The notes: generated by a model from the letters alone, not told the origin. A stretch of DNA of 62,773 bases from Prevotella sp. MGM1 (GCF_002933775.1 NZ_BEWV01000201.1:1-62773), one strand, 5' to 3'; counted from the first letter of the stretch, positions 1-9,262 are shown. Numbers and translations are program-made.

Positions 1-2
1 AG

Positions 3-309
3 GATATCGAGCAGTGGCGCAAACTCTGAGCGGATTACGGTAGAACCGGTCAAGCCGGTGGATACACTCCATCGGCTTGACCGATATTCCAAATGAGTTA
101 TTATACTCACAAACCAATCCGACAGGCGGAGGATTCTTGTGTCCTCAAAGACACAGCAAGATATATTTTCAGTTACCCGAATAATTCTAAGTAACTGAAA
201 ACACCTTCACTGCCGTGGGCTGAATTATCCTCCGCAGTCGGATAATTTCGGGGTTCATTAATCAAAGATTAAAAAATAAACAAGCCATAAAATTAAAAGA
301 ATAAGAAGT
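3..309. promoter_or_regulatory. Inverted-repeat cluster before mobA, candidate oriT
   Basis: No gene is visible except a possible 3' tail of an upstream reading frame that closes at a TGA at 27-29. The stretch holds four inverted repeats. The first is 48-62 with 68-82 (GGTCAAGCCG facing CGGCTTGACC). The others are TGTGTC 138-143 with GACACA 150-155, TTTTCAGTTAC 166-176 with GTAACTGAAAA 191-201, and AATTATCC 223-230 with GGATAATT 240-247. The last three sit within 175 bases of the mobA start. In Bacteroides mobile elements the transfer origin commonly lies beside the mob genes, so an oriT is inferred from position and structure. No nick site was identified. Confidence 0.35.
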
Positions 310-744
310 ATGAAAAAGAAGAGCAAGTACGGGAGAAATCCCAAGTTGAACCCGAAGACGCACTGCGTGATGGTACGCTTCGATGATGTGGAATGGAACA
401 GGTTCCTAACGATGTACGAGGAATCTAACGTGTATGCGAAAGCCGTCTTTCTCAAGGCGCACTTCTTCGGTCAGAAGTTCAAGGTACTGAAGGTGGACAA
501 GACGATGCTGGACTACTACACCAAGCTGTCGGATTTCCACGCCCAGTTCCGAGCCATAGGCACGAACTACAATCAGGTTGTCAAGGAGCTACGCATTCAC
601 TTCTCGGAGAAGAAGGCGATGGCATTGCTCTACAAGCTGGAGAAGTGCACCATTGACCTTGTGAAACTGAGCCGTGAGATTGTGGAGCTTTCAAGGGAGA
701 TGGAGGCTAAATGGCAACAAAGACGGGATGATTCTATGGTATAG
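310..744 (+). CDS. mobA: MobA-like mobilisation accessory protein of a CTnDOT-type element
   Basis: The 144-residue, very basic protein (N-terminal MKKKSKYGRNPKLNPK) matches the small MobA proteins of Bacteroides conjugative transposons. These form the relaxosome with the MobB relaxase at oriT. The central and C-terminal parts are charged and helical, as expected of a DNA-bending accessory protein. In known elements mobB follows and overlaps, commonly opening with MVAKI. Here the frame ends SMV followed by a stop, and no relaxase is found in the 220 bases before the next gene. The mob operon is therefore cut off. Alone this gene should not support transfer unless MobB is supplied elsewhere. 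Confidence 0.7.
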   Translation: MKKKSKYGRNPKLNPKTHCVMVRFDDVEWNRFLTMYEESNVYAKAVFLKAHFFGQKFKVLKVDKTMLDYYTKLSDFHAQFRAIGTNYNQVVKELRIHFSEKKAMALLYKLEKCTIDLVKLSREIVELSREMEAKWQQRRDDSMV

Positions 745-872
745 CGGGTTGTTCCTTTGGTTCGCAGTCCGGCAAGTGAACGAAATCCTATGGGCAACTT
801 CATTGCTGACCATGTCATGGTCGGACGTCTGTTAAGAATAAGAACTAACTGAAAAGAATGAAAATATAGTAG

Positions 873-924
873 AATCAAGTATCTGGCTTTCTAAACTGAT
901 AAATAGAAATCCAGATACTTGATT
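873..924 (-). terminator. Terminator of the LytTR two-component operon
   Basis: A perfect 14-bp inverted repeat (AATCAAGTATCTGG at 873-886, CCAGATACTTGATT at 911-924) has a 24-base loop that can fold further. It lies about 40 bases past the stop codon of the leftward response regulator gene. Confidence 0.6.
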
Positions 925-964
925 TACAAACTAAATATAATTGATACTCTTTTTTCAAGATAGT

Positions 965-1720
965 CTACCTATCAATCCATTCTTTAAGCCTCTGTGCCTT
1001 TTCCTTACTCACTTGTATTTCCGTTTTCGGATAACCTTTCAAACGGACAATCAACTTTCCTCCAAAATAATTACCGAGGAACAAAACGTGCTCTACATTG
1101 ATAATATATTGGCGGTTTGCCCGGAAGAAATAGTCAGGATTCAGTTGGTGTTCAAGTTCGTCCATTGATACATTAACCACTTCGGAAGTGCCGTTGTTGA
1201 GACGGAGATATACCGTCTTGTTTTCTGTTTCGATGTGGTTGATGTCCGAAACTCGCACGGTTTTATATCCGTCACGGTAAGGAAGTAGGAAACGCTCCCG
1301 ATAACGGAACTTGTTCTTCTGTAAGGCGTCAAAAAGTTGTTGCAGGTTTTCGTCAGTATAATTTTTACCAGCTTTGGTCGCCTTGTCGATGGCCGTTTCA
1401 AGTTCATCCGGGTCCAATGGTTTCAAGAGATAGTCGAAACTGTTGAACTTGAATGCCTGTACCGCATATTCATCGTATGCGGTAGTAAATATGATGGGTA
1501 CGGTTGCCGGAGCATATTTGAGAGCCTCGAAACTCAAACCGTCAGTCAGACGGATATCCGCAAGGATGAGGTCTGTGGTTTTGCCGGATTGAAAGAATTC
1601 GACTGTCTCTTTGATGCTGGCAAGAGGGCCTTCGACAATAAATGTTCTGTCAATGTCGCTCAGCAGCCTTATGAGGCGCTTGGCATTGCGTGGCTCGTCT
1701 TCAAGAATCAGAATGTTCAT
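965..1720 (-). CDS. LytTR-family response regulator
   Basis: The 251-residue protein has an N-terminal receiver domain: acidic start ILEDEP, phosphoacceptor Asp within DLILADIRL near residue 55, switch Thr in FTTAYD, and Lys in LLKPLD. A LytTR DNA-binding domain fills residues 145-250 (RFLLPYRDGYKTVRVSDINHI and following). Proteins of this class bind pairs of direct repeats and activate transcription. It overlaps the sensor kinase gene by 20 bp and is cotranscribed with it. Candidate target sites are described at 2865-2891 and 2985-3011. The pair is divergent from an acetyltransferase/RND efflux operon, which is its most likely target. Confidence 0.9.
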   Translation of the reverse strand: MNILILEDEPRNAKRLIRLLSDIDRTFIVEGPLASIKETVEFFQSGKTTDLILADIRLTDGLSFEALKYAPATVPIIFTTAYDEYAVQAFKFNSFDYLLKPLDPDELETAIDKATKAGKNYTDENLQQLFDALQKNKFRYRERFLLPYRDGYKTVRVSDINHIETENKTVYLRLNNGTSEVVNVSMDELEHQLNPDYFFRANRQYIINVEHVLFLGNYFGGKLIVRLKGYPKTEIQVSKEKAQRLKEWIDR

Positions 1721-2792
1721 AGGGGATGGTGCTTTTTATGATGGGCAGACTTACCGAATAAAAGTTTTCGGCATTCTCTATCTTGACCTTTTTGTCACAA
1801 AGCAGGACGTATCGTTCTGTGATATTTTTAAGTCCTAAACCGGTTGATTCGATTGGGGATATCAAAGGCGACCTAAGGTTGCAGACAGTTATGTAATCAT
1901 CGGACAGCTTTATGTCGATGACCAGCGGATGTTCAGATGAAAAGCTGTTGTGCTTTATTGCGTTTTCCACAAGAAGCTGCAATACAGCCGGAGGAAGAAA
2001 ACCGTTGCATTGTCTGACGCCCGGACTTACTTTTGCAATGACACCTTCGTCGTGGCGCACTTTCATCAAGTACAAATATGAATCAAGAAACTTGATTTCG
2101 TCCGCGACAGGTATCAGATTCCTGTCCAGATTGGTGATGATGCATCTATACACTTTCGACAGATGGCTTAGGAATTTTCCGGCAAGTCCGGTATCTTCTT
2201 CAATCAGTTCCAGCAGGTTGTTGAAGTTGTTGAACATGAAATGCGGATTGATTTGCAGTTTCAGGGAATTGAGCTGTGACTGCAAGGCTATCTCCTTTTC
2301 TTTCATCAGTGCCATTTCAAGTGTCTGTTTCTCATCGCGTGCCTTGATGTAAGACTGAAGATAGAACGTGTTGGCATAGACGCTTGACAAGAATGTGGAA
2401 ATCATGGCAAAAGTATATGCGCCTTTCATATTGAGGAGTTCGTCAAGAAGCCCGTTTCCGTTTTCACCCCATAAGAAGTTGAACAAAGAAATCATGCCGA
2501 ATGCAACAATGTTGTTCAGGGTAAAAAGGCAGGATGCATAGACAATCACCCACACGTAGGATGTCCTGAATGGCAATATCCTAAAGACCAAAAAGGAAAA
2601 TCCTAAAGAGATGTAGGTAAATAGCATACACCACAGATAATCGATGATATAATCGGCTATTGCCATCTCTGGCAATTGGCCGGCGGTTTCATCATCAAGT
2701 ATAAACCACAGAATGAGGTAGAGCATATAGGAAACGGTCGATAACAACAGACCGTTCTTCCAATTCATTATTTTCATTTTCTCTTGGGTCAT
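1701..2792 (-). CDS. LytS/YehU-type membrane sensor histidine kinase
   Basis: The 363-residue kinase has four predicted membrane helices in residues 10-145, then a short coiled coil. The kinase core follows with the phosphoacceptor His in LQINPHFMFNNFNNL and the N-box LLVENAIKHN. The ATP-binding glycines are in STGLGLKNI. This His_kinase family pairs with LytTR regulators. No extracellular sensor domain is present, so the membrane helices probably sense the signal. The start at 2792 is about 22 bases after the predicted transcription start of the 2821-2828 promoter. Internal Met codons at positions 6 and 9 are alternatives. Confidence 0.88.
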   Translation of the reverse strand: MTQEKMKIMNWKNGLLLSTVSYMLYLILWFILDDETAGQLPEMAIADYIIDYLWCMLFTYISLGFSFLVFRILPFRTSYVWVIVYASCLFTLNNIVAFGMISLFNFLWGENGNGLLDELLNMKGAYTFAMISTFLSSVYANTFYLQSYIKARDEKQTLEMALMKEKEIALQSQLNSLKLQINPHFMFNNFNNLLELIEEDTGLAGKFLSHLSKVYRCIITNLDRNLIPVADEIKFLDSYLYLMKVRHDEGVIAKVSPGVRQCNGFLPPAVLQLLVENAIKHNSFSSEHPLVIDIKLSDDYITVCNLRSPLISPIESTGLGLKNITERYVLLCDKKVKIENAENFYSVSLPIIKSTIPYEHSDS

Positions 2793-2820
2793 AGCGGATG
2801 CGAAGTTACTTTATATTCCG

Positions 2821-2828
2821 CAAAAATA
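2821..2828 (-). promoter_or_regulatory. -7 box of the LytTR two-component operon promoter
   Basis: On the minus strand this reads TATTTTTG, a match to the Bacteroidetes -7 consensus TAnnTTTG, 28 bases before the kinase start. No TTTG is found 19-21 bases upstream, which suits an activator-dependent promoter. Confidence 0.6.
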
Positions 2829-2864
2829 GTGCTTTGCATCTTTTGCTAATAGATAAAACCGACT

Positions 2865-2891
2865 GAAACGGATAAAATTGCTCTTGAAACG
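2865..2891 (-). promoter_or_regulatory. Candidate LytTR operator, kinase-side
   Basis: On the minus strand the hexamer CGTTTC occurs twice (complement of 2886-2891 and 2865-2870), 21 bp apart, so both copies lie on one face of the helix. The promoter-proximal copy is part of a 12-mer TTTATCCGTTTC ending 36 bases before the -7 box. LytTR regulators typically bind two short direct repeats about two turns apart. Assignment to the adjacent regulator is inferred. Confidence 0.6.
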
Positions 2892-2984
2892 ATAATAATT
2901 ATAGTTGAAATGCACATTGTGTTTGTTAAAGGGAATTTATACTTGGAAAACCATCCTTTTTAGGTCTTAACTGCCCATTTTGGA

Positions 2985-3011
2985 CGGTTCGGGCGTTAAT
3001 TTATCCGTTTC
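2985..3011 (+). promoter_or_regulatory. Candidate LytTR operator, efflux-side
   Basis: CGGTTC (2985-2990) and CGTTTC (3006-3011) are direct repeats exactly 21 bp apart. The second copy lies in TTTATCCGTTTC (3000-3011), an exact copy in opposite orientation of the 12-mer at 2865-2876. The gap to the -7 box at 3048 is 36 bases, identical to that on the kinase side. Confidence 0.62.
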
Positions 3012-3023
3012 GATACTCATTGA

Positions 3024-3055
3024 ATTGCAAGAACCTTTATCGGGAGATAATTTTG
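3024..3055 (+). promoter_or_regulatory. Promoter of the acetyltransferase-RND-rteAB operon
   Basis: ATTG (3024-3027, three of four matches to TTTG), a 20-base spacer and TAATTTTG (3048-3055, full match to TAnnTTTG). The predicted transcription start is about 3062, leaving a leader of roughly 9 bases before the ATG at 3071. Confidence 0.6.
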
Positions 3056-3070
3056 CACCCTAAAAAAAGT

Positions 3071-3610
3071 ATGAACATTGAAACAGAACGCATTGTAATC
3101 AGAAAATTTCAGAAAAAAGACGCAGCCGGACTTTTGGAATATCTTTCTAATCCTCGTGTGAATTGCTTTGCCGGAGACCGCCTTTGTTCCGAAGAGGCGG
3201 CATGGGCATATATGCAGGATTCCCAAAAAGATATACAACGCTATGCCGTGAGCCTGAAAAAAGATGACTTTATTATCGGTGACGTGTTCGCTTTATGTGA
3301 GAATGAAGACACTTATAATGTGGGGTGGCATTTCAACAAACGTTTTGAAGGCAAAGGATTCGCTTATGAAGCGGCTACCGGATTGTTGGATTATCTTTTT
3401 CGGAAGGCGGATGCACGGCGTATCTATGGATTTGTGGAAGATGACAATATCCGCTCCAAACGCTTATGCGAACGCCTTGGTATGCGCCGCGAAGGATGTT
3501 TCAAGGAGTTTGTGACATTCGTAAACAATCCTGACGGCTCCCCAAAATATGAAGATACCTGTGTTTATGCCATTCTCGAAAAAGAGTGGAATACCATCCG
3601 TCAGTGGTGA
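3071..3610 (+). CDS. GNAT acetyltransferase, RimJ/RimL type
   Basis: The 179-residue protein opens with the family start NIETERIVIRKF and carries the acetyl-CoA-binding segment KRFEGKGFAYEA followed by the C-terminal CERLGMRREG. RimJ/RimL-like enzymes acetylate protein N-termini or small amines, and some inactivate antibiotics; the substrate cannot be read from sequence. The ATG at 3071 was chosen because the promoter would place the start of transcription after an upstream ATG at 3020. It is the first gene of an operon whose next gene begins 43 bases on, so a role in drug resistance beside the pump is plausible. Confidence 0.85.
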   Translation: MNIETERIVIRKFQKKDAAGLLEYLSNPRVNCFAGDRLCSEEAAWAYMQDSQKDIQRYAVSLKKDDFIIGDVFALCENEDTYNVGWHFNKRFEGKGFAYEAATGLLDYLFRKADARRIYGFVEDDNIRSKRLCERLGMRREGCFKEFVTFVNNPDGSPKYEDTCVYAILEKEWNTIRQW

Positions 3611-3653
3611 CACACCAAACCTATTATGAATTAATACAAAACAAGAAGAAAAT

Positions 3654-4775
3654 ATGAACAAGCTATTCATTATCACGAATTTCGCCGCATTTGCCCTCAT
3701 GCTGTTCCTGCCGACCGGATGCAGGCAGGAGGACGGCAAGCAGGATGCGGTGCAGAGTTATCAGGTTATAAAGGTCTCATCGAGTCCGGTGGAAATATCC
3801 GAATCCTATTCCGCCGCCATACACGGACGGCAGGATGTGGACATTATGCCTCAAATATCAGGGCGCATCATCCGGCTGTGCGTGAAAGAGGGTGAACGGG
3901 TGAAAACCGGACAAGTATTGGCAGTAATCGACCAAGTTCCCTATCTGGCTGCATTGCGCACGGCATCGGCAAATGTCAGCGCAACACAGGCAAAAGCGGA
4001 AACGGCACGAATCGAGTTGCAGGGCAAGCAGGCGTTGTTTGACGAGAAGGTCATATCCGACTACGAGCTTTCTCTCGCCTGGAACCAACTGGCTGTGTCG
4101 CTTGCCGAACTCGAACAGGCAAAGGCACAAGAAGCGGATGCACGCAACAACCTCTCCTATACGGAAATCAAAAGTCCAAGCAACGGAGTGGTAGGCACAT
4201 TGCCCTATCGTATCGGTGCACTTGTTGGTCCCAATATGGCGCAGCCTTTCACGGTCGTGTCCGACAATGCGGAGATATATGCCTATTTCTCCATTTCGGA
4301 GAATATGCTACGGCGATATTCGGCTCACTATGGTTCAATTGACAGCATGATAGTCGGGACGCCGGAAGTGCGCCTGCAACTCAACGATGGCAGCCTGTAC
4401 AAGGCGAAAGGACGTATTGAAACCGTAAGCGGCGTGGTGGACCCGGTTACCGGAACGGTACAGATCAAAGCCCTGTTCCCCAATCCCGACCGCGAACTGT
4501 TGAGCGGCAGCATCGGCAATGTCATTCTTCAAAACCCGAAAACGGATGCCGTAACCATCCCCATGACCGCTACCGTGGAACTGCAAGACAAGATTATCGC
4601 TTACCGTCTGAAAAACGGACAGGCGGAAGCCGCTTATCTCACGGTGGACCGCCTGAACGACGGCAACCGGTTTATCGTAAAAGAAGGACTCTCGGTCGGT
4701 GACACCATTATCGCCGAAGGCGTGGGACTGATGAAAGAAGGTATGAGCATAACCCCTAAAAACGAAGTAAAATGA
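3654..4775 (+). CDS. RND efflux periplasmic adaptor lipoprotein
   Basis: The 373-residue membrane fusion protein has a lipoprotein signal peptide ending LPTGC, a biotinyl-lipoyl half motif (DIMPQISGRIIRLCVKEGE), an alpha-helical hairpin near residues 105-165, the second lipoyl half (SPSNGVVGTLPYRIGALV), and beta-barrel and membrane-proximal domains. It bridges the inner-membrane RND pump and the outer-membrane channel and is the AcrA/MexA-type partner. Its last codons overlap the pump gene by 4 bases, indicating translational coupling. Regulation is expected from the promoter at 3024-3055. Confidence 0.93.
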   Translation: MNKLFIITNFAAFALMLFLPTGCRQEDGKQDAVQSYQVIKVSSSPVEISESYSAAIHGRQDVDIMPQISGRIIRLCVKEGERVKTGQVLAVIDQVPYLAALRTASANVSATQAKAETARIELQGKQALFDEKVISDYELSLAWNQLAVSLAELEQAKAQEADARNNLSYTEIKSPSNGVVGTLPYRIGALVGPNMAQPFTVVSDNAEIYAYFSISENMLRRYSAHYGSIDSMIVGTPEVRLQLNDGSLYKAKGRIETVSGVVDPVTGTVQIKALFPNPDRELLSGSIGNVILQNPKTDAVTIPMTATVELQDKIIAYRLKNGQAEAAYLTVDRLNDGNRFIVKEGLSVGDTIIAEGVGLMKEGMSITPKNEVK

Positions 4776-7700
4776 ACCTGCGATTTTTTATAGACCGCCC
4801 GGTGTTTTCGGGCGTTATCTCGGTGGTAATCGTACTGTTGGGTATGATTTCCATGTTTTCCCTGCCGGTGGAACAATACCCCGACATCGCACCTCCGACC
4901 ATCAACGTATTTGCAACCTATCCGGGTGCAAACGCCGAAACCGTGCAAAAGGCAGTGATAACCCCTTTGGAAGAAGCCATCAACGGTGTGGAAGACATGA
5001 CCTATATGACTTCCACGGCATCGAATACGGGGGATGCTTCCATCAACATCTATTTCAAACAAGGTGCTAACGCGGACATGGCAGCGGTAAACGTGCAGAA
5101 CCGCGTGAACGGCGCACTGAGCCAGCTTCCGGCAGAAGCCACCAAAACCGGTGTCACCACCGAAAAACAGCAGAACGCCGAACTGATGACTTTCGTGCTC
5201 TATTCGCCCGATGACCGCTTCGACCAGACCTTCCTGAACAATTACGTGAAAATCAATGTCGAGCCGAGGCTGAAACGTATCAGCGGCGTGGGAAAGGTGC
5301 AATTGTTCGGTTCCAACTACAGCATGCGACTTTGGCTGAAACCCGACAAGATGGCGCAATACGGACTTATCCCCGATGACATATCCGCCGTACTCGCACG
5401 GCAGAACATCGAGGCCGCCACCGGCTCTTTCGGTGCCAATCATCCTACTGCCAATGAATACACGATGAAATATCGCGGACGTTTGTCCGGTGCGGAAGAG
5501 TTCGGTGAGTTGGTCATCAAGTCACTTCCAGGTGGCAATGTGCTACGGTTAAAAGAGGTTGCCGATGTGGAACTGGGCGATGAATACTACAATTACTCCT
5601 CCGAGGTGAACGGGCATCCGGCAGCCATGATGCTCATCAACCAGAAAGCCGGGTCCAATGCTTCGAGCACCATCAAGGAGATTCACGAAGTGCTTGACGA
5701 CCTTAGCCGGGACTTGCCCGAAGGGACGGAATTCGTGGTGCTTACCGATACCAACAAGTTCCTGTATGCCTCCATTCACTCGGTCCTCCGTACCTTGCTG
5801 GAAGCGATACTTTTGGTTATCGTAGTGGTGTATGTGTTCTTGCAGGATATCAAGTCAACGCTTATCCCTACCATATCCATCTTCGTTTCCATCATCGGCA
5901 CGTTCGCTGTGATGTCCATGATTGGATTCTCCATCAATCTGCTTACCCTGTTCGCGCTTGTGCTTGCCATCGGAACCGTGGTCGATGATGCCATTGTGGT
6001 GGTGGAAGCGGTGCAGGCGAAGTTTGATGAGGGCTATCAATCAGCAGTTCTCGCGGCTGATGATGCCATGAAAGGCGTTTCGTCAGCTATCCTGACCTCT
6101 ACCATCATCTTTATGGCAGTGTTTTTCCCCGTAGCCATGATGGGCGGGACTTCGGGAGCGTTCTACGCGCAGTTCGGTATCACGATGGCTGTTGCCGTGG
6201 GAATCTCGGCAGTCAATGCCTTCACACTCTCACCGGCACTCTGTGCGCTGCTGCTGAAACCCTATATCGATGAGCAGGGCAACACCAAGAACAATTTTGC
6301 AGCCCGTTTCCGAAAAGCGTTCAATGCTGTTTTTGACCGTCTGAGCCGACGCTATGTACGTGGGGTGATGTTCATTATCCACCGTCGGTGGCTGTTGTGG
6401 AGCATTATAGGCGTCTCTTTCGGGTTGCTGGTGCTACTGGTCAATGTCACAAAGACGGGACTTATTCCTGAAGAGGATACCGGGACGGTCATGGTGAGCA
6501 TGAACACGAAGCCCGGCACGTCCATGGCTCAGACAAGTAAGGTGATGGAGCGTATCAACAGCCGTCTCGACAGTATCAATGAGATTGAATACAGCGGTGC
6601 GGTCGCCGGTTTCTCTTTCAGCGGTTCCGGTCCCTCGCAGGCGATGTATTTCGTGACACTAAAAGATTGGGATCTGCGCAAGGGAGAGGGGCAGTCGGTC
6701 AATGACGTTATCGGAAAGATTTATGCCGCCACCTCAGACATTCCCGATGCCACAGTGTTCGCCATGTCGCCTCCGATGATTGCCGGGTACGGCATGGGAA
6801 ACGGCTTTGAACTCTACTTGCAGGACAAGGCGGGTGGAGACATCACCGCTTTTAAGGAAGAGGCGGACAAGTTTGTCGAAGCCTTATCGCAACGACCCGA
6901 AATCGGCGAAGTCTATTCCTCCTTTGCCACGGACTATCCGCAATACTGGGTGGATATTGATGCCGCGAAATGCGAACAGTCGGGAGTGTCGCCCGCAGAT
7001 GTGCTTTCCACATTGTCGGGCTATTATACCGGACAATATGTTTCCGACTTCAACCGGTTCTCCAAGCTCTACCATGTGACTATGCAGGCTCCGGCGGAAT
7101 ACCGCGTGAATGCGGAATCCCTTCACCACATGTATGTGCGAACTTCCGATGGCGGTATGTCGCCATTGAGCCAGTTCGTGCGCCTGACCAAGACCAACGG
7201 TCCGTCAGACCTCACCCGCTTCAACCTGTTCAATGCCATCTCGATTAGCGGTTCCCCGGCTCAGGGGTACAGTTCGGGGCAGGTGCTCGAAGCCATCGGT
7301 GAGACGGCACGCGAAGTGCTTCCGGCCAATTACACTTACGAGTTCGGCGGTATCTCGCGCGAGGAAAGCAAGACAACCAATAATGCCACGCTTATATTTC
7401 TGCTTTGCATGGTTCTGGTCTATCTGATTCTGTGCGCCTTGTACGAAAGCGTGTTCATCCCCTTCGCAGTGCTGTTATCTGTGCCTTGCGGACTGATGGG
7501 CAGTTTCCTGTTTGCGTGGCTCTTCGGTCTGGAGAACAACATCTACATGCAGACCGGACTGATCATGATTATCGGTCTGCTTGCCAAGACCGCCATCCTG
7601 CTTACCGAATACGCCGGCAAGCGGCGGTCGGAAGGCATGACACTGGCACAGTCGGCGTACAGTGCGGCTAAAGTCCGTTTGCGCCCCATACTGATGACCG

Positions 7701-7885
7701 TGTTGTCTATGGTGTTCGGTCTTATCCCGCTGATGCTGGCTCACGGCGTGGGTGCCAACGGCAGCCGTTCGCTTGCCACAGGTGTAATCGGCGGAATGAT
7801 TGTCGGTACTTTGGCTCTGTTGTTCCTTGTGCCGTCATTATTTATTGTATTCCAATATATCCAAGAACGTGTTAAGCATAATTAA
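4772..7885 (+). CDS. RND multidrug efflux pump, AcrB/HAE-1 family
   Basis: At 1037 residues it matches the usual family length. It begins NLRFFIDRPVFSGVI and has the twelve-helix layout with two large periplasmic loops. The proton-relay residues are present: the paired Asp in GTVVDDAIVVVE near residue 405 and the Lys in LLAKTAILLTEYA near 939, equivalent to AcrB D407/D408 and K940. It should exchange protons for hydrophobic drugs, dyes or bile salts taken from the periplasm or membrane. The gene is intact and ends one base before the channel gene. The sequence does not define substrates. Confidence 0.95.
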   Translation: MNLRFFIDRPVFSGVISVVIVLLGMISMFSLPVEQYPDIAPPTINVFATYPGANAETVQKAVITPLEEAINGVEDMTYMTSTASNTGDASINIYFKQGANADMAAVNVQNRVNGALSQLPAEATKTGVTTEKQQNAELMTFVLYSPDDRFDQTFLNNYVKINVEPRLKRISGVGKVQLFGSNYSMRLWLKPDKMAQYGLIPDDISAVLARQNIEAATGSFGANHPTANEYTMKYRGRLSGAEEFGELVIKSLPGGNVLRLKEVADVELGDEYYNYSSEVNGHPAAMMLINQKAGSNASSTIKEIHEVLDDLSRDLPEGTEFVVLTDTNKFLYASIHSVLRTLLEAILLVIVVVYVFLQDIKSTLIPTISIFVSIIGTFAVMSMIGFSINLLTLFALVLAIGTVVDDAIVVVEAVQAKFDEGYQSAVLAADDAMKGVSSAILTSTIIFMAVFFPVAMMGGTSGAFYAQFGITMAVAVGISAVNAFTLSPALCALLLKPYIDEQGNTKNNFAARFRKAFNAVFDRLSRRYVRGVMFIIHRRWLLWSIIGVSFGLLVLLVNVTKTGLIPEEDTGTVMVSMNTKPGTSMAQTSKVMERINSRLDSINEIEYSGAVAGFSFSGSGPSQAMYFVTLKDWDLRKGEGQSVNDVIGKIYAATSDIPDATVFAMSPPMIAGYGMGNGFELYLQDKAGGDITAFKEEADKFVEALSQRPEIGEVYSSFATDYPQYWVDIDAAKCEQSGVSPADVLSTLSGYYTGQYVSDFNRFSKLYHVTMQAPAEYRVNAESLHHMYVRTSDGGMSPLSQFVRLTKTNGPSDLTRFNLFNAISISGSPAQGYSSGQVLEAIGETAREVLPANYTYEFGGISREESKTTNNATLIFLLCMVLVYLILCALYESVFIPFAVLLSVPCGLMGSFLFAWLFGLENNIYMQTGLIMIIGLLAKTAILLTEYAGKRRSEGMTLAQSAYSAAKVRLRPILMTVLSMVFGLIPLMLAHGVGANGSRSLATGVIGGMIVGTLALLFLVPSLFIVFQYIQERVKHN

Positions 7886-9247
7886 ATGAAGAAGACAGTA
7901 ATATATATCATACTGTCGGGATGGATGTTTGCCGGTTGTGGCACATACAGCCGGTATCATCGTCCTGACCTCTCAATGGAGAATCTGTATCGGGACGTAC
8001 CAGTGGACATTGATACAACAACCATCGCGTCCCTGTCGTGGCGGGAAATGTTTACCGACCCGAAACTCCAGTCCTTGATTGAAACGGGGCTTGAACGGAA
8101 CACAGACCTCAATGTGGCACGGTTGCGCGTGGAAGCGGCAGAAGCCGCCCTGCTTACAGCCAAACTCTCATATCTTCCATCATTGGGACTGAATGCCGAA
8201 GGTAATGCCAACAAACATGACGGGGTAACGGCAAAGACATATAATGTGGGAGCATCAGCAAGCTGGGAACTGGACATCTTCGGCAAACTTACGGCGGCAA
8301 AGCGTGGCGCAGCCGCCGCATTACAAGGAAGCCGTGCCTACCGGCAAGCCGTACAGACACAGCTTGTCGCCACTATTTCCGACAGTTACTACACACTTGC
8401 CATGCTTGACGCTCAAATGGCAATAAGCAACCAAACTTTGGAGAACTGGCGGACTACCGTACGCACTCTTGAAGCGTTGAAAAAAGTGGGGAAATCAAAC
8501 GAAGCCGGCGTATTGCAGGCAAAGGCAAACATGATGCAACTCGAAGCATCCCTGCTATCCATTCGCAAGAGTATCTCCGAAACTGAAAACGCCCTGTCTG
8601 CAATACTTGCCATGCCGTCACACTCGATTGAACGAAGTAATCTGGCTGAGGCGGCTTTCCCTGATACAGTCTCTATCGGAGTCCCTTTGCAGTTGCTTTC
8701 CAACCGCCCCGATGTGCGTCAGGCTGAAATGGAACTGACGCAGGCGTTCTACGCCACCAATGCGGCCCGTGCCGCTTTCTATCCCAATATAACCCTTTCG
8801 GGGGCTCTTGGGTGGACAAATAACGGTGGTGGTGTTATCGTAAATCCCGGACAATGGTTGCTCAATGCCATTGGCTCCCTGACACAGCCATTATTCAACC
8901 GGGGCGCAAACATCGCTAATTTGAAGATTGCCAAAACCCGTCAAGAGGAAGCGAAGTTACTGTTCCAACAATCTTTGTTGAACGCAGGAAAAGAAGTGAA
9001 CGATGCTTTGGCCGCATGGCAGACTGCGAAATCGCAAATAGAAATCAATGCTCGACAGGTTGAAACATTATGCGACGCTGTGCGAAAAACTGAATCGCTG
9101 ATGCGTCATTCCAATACCACCTATTTGGAAGTATTGACCGCCCAACAGTCTCTTCTCGAAGCGGAAGTGCAACAGCTACAAACTCTTTTTGAACGCATAC
9201 AAAGTGTAATCAAACTTTATCATGCGTTGGGAGGAGGAAGAATTTAA
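7886..9247 (+). CDS. Outer-membrane efflux channel lipoprotein, OprM/TolC type
   Basis: The 453-residue protein has a lipoprotein signal (GWMFAGC) and two tandem outer-membrane efflux protein repeats. Its hallmarks are SWELDIFGKLTAAKRGA in the first half and LLSNRPDVRQAEMELTQAFYATNAARAAFYP in pieces near residues 270-305. It forms the trimeric outer-membrane duct for the preceding adaptor and pump and completes a full tripartite set. The rteA start follows 15 bases after its stop, so the regulatory genes are almost certainly on the same transcript. Confidence 0.93.
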   Translation: MKKTVIYIILSGWMFAGCGTYSRYHRPDLSMENLYRDVPVDIDTTTIASLSWREMFTDPKLQSLIETGLERNTDLNVARLRVEAAEAALLTAKLSYLPSLGLNAEGNANKHDGVTAKTYNVGASASWELDIFGKLTAAKRGAAAALQGSRAYRQAVQTQLVATISDSYYTLAMLDAQMAISNQTLENWRTTVRTLEALKKVGKSNEAGVLQAKANMMQLEASLLSIRKSISETENALSAILAMPSHSIERSNLAEAAFPDTVSIGVPLQLLSNRPDVRQAEMELTQAFYATNAARAAFYPNITLSGALGWTNNGGGVIVNPGQWLLNAIGSLTQPLFNRGANIANLKIAKTRQEEAKLLFQQSLLNAGKEVNDALAAWQTAKSQIEINARQVETLCDAVRKTESLMRHSNTTYLEVLTAQQSLLEAEVQQLQTLFERIQSVIKLYHALGGGRI

Positions 9248-9262
9248 TTCGTAAGAGAATAG

